This document shows, one piece after another, positions 59,077-64,000 of a stretch of DNA of 64,000 nt. Numbering within the stretch: the first letter of the stretch is position 1; each line of letters opens with the position of its first letter. The position numbers were made by a program, and so were the translations under genes. Source of the stretch: Aphrocallistes beatrix (Eukaryota > Porifera > Hexactinellida > Sceptrulophora > Aphrocallistidae); assembly GCA_963281255.1 (NCBI GenBank), contig OY725501.1:124001-188000 (forward strand), written 5' to 3'. Under the pieces are notes generated by a model. It had not been told where the DNA came from. It ran no database searches and was given only the letters and a program-made list of their open reading frames with translations.

Positions 59077-62000
59077 CTACAGATGGACAGAGCAGTACTC
59101 GTTGAGCAAAGAATAGCAAGTTGTATAGCAAGCCTAAATGAAATTTGTATATTTTAACTTTTAAATATATAATTAAACTAAATTAAATCAGAACATAATC
59201 AGATAAAATTAGAACTAAAAAATTAGAACTAAGAATATTATTAGTGTGAAATGTAAAATAGTTGGCCGACAGACCGATGGTGTAAGTCCAACAATTAAGA
59301 GAAATACCAGACATATGAAAATATTAATATTGACATATGTTGTTTCGTTAATGATTTCAGTCATCTAAGATCAAAATTCGGATTCTCCTCAGGGAAATAT
59401 CCTATAATAGCTGTTGATAGTTAGCGCACACCTACGTACATCATAAAGGTGCTTTACATGCAAAATTGGTATACGAGTAAATCAGACTATTAGGTTTCGT
59501 AGGATGTGCGAACGTAAATAAATGCATACGAACGGAAGTGCTATACCTTTTACATAATGAGACTATTTCTCTATAGGAGCTGAACTAAAATTAAACACAC
59601 ACTCACCAGAGTAGGGACAATATGCATTCTTTTTCTTCGGAGATTTTTGACGTTATTGAAGATATTAATAACCTTTGTAGCATTCATTTCATCAATAGCG
59701 TTATGCACTGTCATCAAAATTCCTGTCTTAGATACTCCATCTTCACAGTGGATGATGATGGGTTTAGAGGGAATGTCTTGTTTCTGCTTGATGATTCTAT
59801 TTAGCAAATTCACTGCGCTACTAAAATCTACAAGTGTTGAATCTTCGTTCCATATCGGAGATATGCACTGAATAAATGAATGCCCTTTATTCTCCAGAGT
59901 ATCATGCAAAATCAGCTCATTTTTGATGAATGCACTGGTCTCAGTAGAATTTGCTAATTTGCAAACGAAATTTTCACATTCGAACTCTTCATCAGTGTTT
60001 TTAGGCCAATAACAAACTCGATGTGATACACCTCCGATAATTTGAGCTTTTTCCTTTCTCGTGGTTAGCATTACAACCATGCTGGCTTCAGTCTGGTATA
60101 TCATATGGAGAAAGTCCCTCAACGTAGCTTTAGAAGGATGCATAGTTGCAATAAACTGGTGCATATTTATCCAACTAGCATTGATGTAGTTGCAGTCATA
60201 GTTCGGAGAAATTAACAAAACCCTGTTTTCATCATATGGGAAGATATTTTTGTGCGTATTTTTTACCTTATTTTCGTTTTTTTTTGCTTCCACAAATGGA
60301 ATTTCAGACATCTCTCCACATTCTAGGTCCAAATGCTGAAACTCATTATGAAAGATAGAGTCTTTTCCAAGTCCAGACTTGACATAATTAGCATAAGTTT
60401 TTGAAAACTCCTTCGCTGAGATAGTGGTCGTTGGAATTGGTTTATTAGCGATAGCAGGATGCATCATTGTATAATGAGAAGTAGTTTCGGTTTCTGCTAA
60501 ATGGTTTAACTCGCTAAGGTTGGAAATTACGTAGTGTGGGCCTGGGTCTTTTAGATTACCTAAATTCGACACCTCTTCTCCTTCAAGTGGTACTAAAGTA
60601 CTTTCATCTATTGTCATATAATTCAAATCAATACCTTTCTGAATATTATTCGGAGTTTTGGTAGATTTAGTGAGATCTGTACTATTGGATAAATTTTGAT
60701 ATTCAGGGGCCGATCCCTCCTGGAATGTTCCCAATTCATTCCTATTTGCAGTATGTACTTCAGATTGGGCAACATCATTATGCGCTTTTGATACAAATTG
60801 AGTTTCAACAATGTTTTTATTTGAAAAAGTGTTGGTAGATCCAGGAATGGAATAGTAATGAGGTTCTGAAGCGATTGTTGGTTCTAAACTAATGTTAAGA
60901 TAGTGCAAAGAATCTGGGTTCATTGTCAAAGATGCCTTAGATGGAGATCCAACATTACGATCATGATCACTTCTTTTCCGTCGCTTCAAAAGAATCAATA
61001 CAAGGATAAGCAACGCTATTGTTATAATGACTAGAACAACGATTACGATAATTATTGGGACAGCTACTATAATGGGATTGAAACTATCACTTAGTGTTTC
61101 ATTAGACATAGGAGACATCGTTTGTGTAGTTGGTACCATCGGTGTGACTGAAGCACTTGAAATGGATGTTGGTAAAGTAGTAGACGTGCTTGCAATTGTT
61201 GTTGGAGCTGGAAGCACATTCATCGAGATTAAAGCAGTTACGTAGGTATTACCTATCTGTGTAGTTCTGAATAGCGAATATGTACCTGAATCATCTGAAC
61301 TAAGTATATCTATTGTATACATAGAACTGTTTATCATCCTGATTGTAGAATTAGTATATACAATCCTCCAGATGCATTCTTGGAGACTACATGTGAACTT
61401 GACGTTAGAAGTTGGTAGTTGGATATTGATTGGTACTGGAGTAGGAAAATAAGGATTACTTTCATCACTGAAAATTGTTTGTGAACCATCATAACTAACA
61501 GTAACTGTAGAGGTATCTAGAAAAATTATACAATGTAAATGTGACAGAAATAAATATCTAACTAAGTTTTAGATTTAGAATAAGTACCTATGACAGAAAG
61601 TTCAGTTCGTCCCAACACCATTGCAGGACTATTACGATAGAAACATGTTAAAGTGTGTTGACCTGCTCCTACATCTGAGAATAGTAAACTCATTGGAAAG
61701 GGGTTTGTAAATTCAGGATTGAAAGTCCGATTGTCTCTTTCCATCACACTCTCTGTTGTCCAACGTATGAGACTGTTTGGTATTGATGCATTGGTATAGT
61801 ATAGCATTGCAGGAGATCCACTTGTGTATGAAACAGTCTCATCAAAATTAATGACTTGAACTATCAAAATTCAGATATTAAAGCAATTGAGCTTTAAAAG
61901 AAATCGTTAATAAACACTTACCTATTAAATCTCTGCGCACAACGAATATTGTATAAGTTTCACTCTCATCTACTTCACAAGTGAGATAAATCGGTGTTGT

Positions 62001-64000
62001 GACGTTTATAATGTCGATATTGTATCTGGTAACACCAACACCTGTCGTTAGCTGTGTTCTATTTGAATTTAGTTCCGAGTGGGCATACCACTCTACATTG
62101 GTGGTGGCATTAGGTCCTACACACAATACTGTTGTGATCATCTCTGTTATGAAGAGGTTTGATCCGTTTGCTAGAGAGTCTGATACAGATGTTGTATCAT
62201 TAGTAATGAAGCTACCTACAAAAAATAAGTTTATATTAGAGTTTTTAATGCTTTAGCAACGTTAAGGCAAATCAATAATGCGCCTGCAGATATAATTAAT
62301 TAAGGATGCGGATATTATTATGATACCTACACAAGATTGGTAAATTCATACATATACCCACATGCTTAGCAATGTTTGATGCAAAGCAGCATAGTTTGTC
62401 AATAAATACATAATAATATGTTGAGATGAAATACGGTTAAGAGAACATCCTAAGCAAGCGGATTCTTACTTCTCTAACTTTGCCAACTCTTCTAACAAGA
62501 AATGTGGAGAACCGAAAAATTGGGGCTCAATTGTGAAAATATAGTCGATAGCATACACGTATTATAATTATATCAAATTATCTGTTAAATTACCAATAAA
62601 GTTATGAGCAGCGATGTTTATTTGGAAAGCAGGAACTTCCACTCCATCCCAGTTGTAGAGATAGAACGTATACAGTCCTGTATACTGTTGTAAGAGATAT
62701 GGATGTGTTACTGAGGAACCTGCTCGATAAGTTCCATCTGGAAGTTGCCATCTTCCTTCTATGTTACTGGAAAACATAAAGTTTTGTAGGAATCCTTGAT
62801 GTGAGAATTGGATAATGGTTGGATAGACTTGTGTATAAGTCTGACTAACTGATGGATTGTAGGTAACTGTAAGTCTAGGTTCTAGAAATAAACATACAGT
62901 ACAAATCTAAATTCAAAGGTTTCGAGGCTTGCAAAATTGATAGCAATAACATACCTCGAACTATTAACGATATAATTAATATATCAGTGTCAAAGACTTC
63001 ACAAACGAAGTTTAAGGATGAACTGGGCAAACTTGATACTAGAATGGGGTTATTAATGGTCACTACACTTCCTACTCTCCATCTATAATTCATGAGGTCT
63101 ACACTGTTATTCATAGGGACACATAGTAGCACGATGTCTGTTCGATCGATTCCTACTGCGTAGTTGTAAGTAAGTCCTTCTTCAGCAACTAAATTATTAA
63201 TTAATAAATAATAAATCTGAATATTGAGGTGTTAAATTTTATGGCATTGAAGAGAATACCTGTAGTTACTGAAAGGTCAAACACTCCAACTGTATAAACT
63301 GACATTGTTCCATCCTGTTTCTGAATTCTACACTGATAGAATCCTTGTTGAGAATTGGTGACAGAGATGAAAGTAATTCCAGGTTGAGATTCAAAATTAG
63401 TGGGATTTACTGTATTATTCATCGATAGGTCGTTGTTCTGAGAATAAATCCAATTGGTGGAGCTAGAGCTAGGGTTGATAACATCTCCACAAATTGTTGT
63501 GACATTCCGATACAATATTGTGTTGACTTTCAGTTCTTTAAATCCCAAATTCCCATTGATTAGTTCTCCAAATAGCTCTCCTAAATCTAAAAGTATATAA
63601 CTAAATATACATATATTTCCGAAAAACTATTAAAGTTCGGACAATAACGTTCACCATCAGTGTTGCTGAGGAAAGATAGGGGTTTTCACCCAATCAATAC
63701 AAATTTTGAATTTAAGTTAAATGATGTATTCAGAGAGTCCCGGGTTAGGACAATCAACATATTAAAATAAGAAGCGTATCTTAAAGAATACATTAAAACC
63801 TCATACAACAAACACTCTAGTAGTATCTGCAAAGTTGGTAAATATTATCCTATAAATACTGAATCATGATTTTAAATGTTCAAAATCCACAAATTATCAT
63901 TATTATTTGCACATTATAATCAGTATTTAAGGTTTGTAACTAGAATAGAGGAATACAAACCTGGGTTGAATTGTGCATTGCTATTCCTCTTGCATATGTA
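59077..64000 (-). CDS. R7: CTLD/Ig receptor with pseudophosphatase (5' part outside window)
   Basis: Only the 3' part is in view. Exons: CTLD beta'' end (from beyond 64000 to 63961, ICKRNSNAQFNPG), 63586-63260 A', 63188-62955 B', 62881-62594 C', 62215-61922 A'', 61860-61588 B'', 61516-59607 (C'', membrane span, tail, PTP) and 59133-59077. All are phase 1-1 up to the large exon, and that exon is in frame. It is very close to R6 in every module. The number of CTLDs and the signal peptide cannot be seen. It completes a run of four same-strand genes, R7-R6-R5-R4. Confidence 0.88.
59607..61516 (-). CDS. R7 exon: C'', membrane span, ITIM-like tail, pseudo-PTP
   Basis: Intact 1910-nt exon with a longer Ser/Thr/Pro stalk than R6 (about 40 residues between the Ig module and the membrane). 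Membrane span ends LLKRRKRSDH. The tail has DSLHYLNISL (LxYxxI) and DLNYMTIDESTLVPL (LxYxxI), so both tyrosines fit the ITIM pattern as in R6. The PTP domain has PYDENRVLL, PIWNEDS for WPD, and HCEDGVSKTG. It ends after VPTL and joins to a 57-bp exon ending SVHL. Confidence 0.9.

Overview
This window looks like a piece of an early-branching animal genome. It is AT-rich and its genes are split by short introns. The genes encode cell-surface receptors built from immunoglobulin-like (Ig) domains, C-type lectin-like domains (CTLDs), fibronectin III and receptor tyrosine phosphatase (PTP) domains, a combination found only in animals. A sponge is my best guess (low to moderate confidence); cnidarian or placozoan is not excluded. 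No bacterial-type genes, tRNAs, rRNAs or CRISPR arrays were seen.

Layout. 1-4200: a GC-rich Ty3/Gypsy-type element on the minus strand, with its reverse-transcriptase core deleted and a 33-bp minisatellite upstream of gag. 4408-6892: two broken receptor fragments facing each other. After that come seven receptor genes, which I label R1 to R7: R1 (-, 16478 to 7146), R2 (+, 17678 to 25828), R3 (+, 26554 to 35261), R4 (-, 41797 to 35847), R5 (-, 48967 to 42303), R6 (-, 57982 to 50134) and R7 (-, starts beyond 64000, ends 59077). I assembled the exons by eye from GT/AG sites. For R1-R4 and R6 the summed exon lengths give an uninterrupted frame; R5 is one base out of frame.

Architecture. Every ectodomain exon is flanked by phase-1 introns. 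The Ig exons come in a repeating three-exon cassette, called here A (C..W..YYxC type), B (LLCD..W..C type) and C (usually without the cysteine pair, ending GLYxFY). R1 and R2 have long Ig arrays plus one fibronectin III domain. R3 has three CTLD-A-B-C blocks plus fibronectin III. R4-R6 have 2, 4 and 6 CTLDs, then two Ig cassettes and no fibronectin III; R7 shows the same membrane-proximal half.

Signalling. R1 and R3 carry a tandem PTP pair: a first domain (D1) with intact WPD and HCSAGVGRTG motifs, and a degenerate second domain (D2). R2 and R4-R7 have no D1. They keep only a D2-like, predicted inactive PTP domain and have gained a tail with conserved YxxI (ITIM-like) tyrosine motifs. The cluster therefore holds receptors with related ectodomains but opposite predicted outputs (active phosphatase versus pseudophosphatase with docking tyrosines). 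That is the logic of paired immune or allorecognition receptors. Copy-number changes, a recombinant CTLD array, dead exons, a relic PTP exon and several small inverted-repeat elements show fast turnover. The functional reading is inference; the domain layout is read from the sequence.
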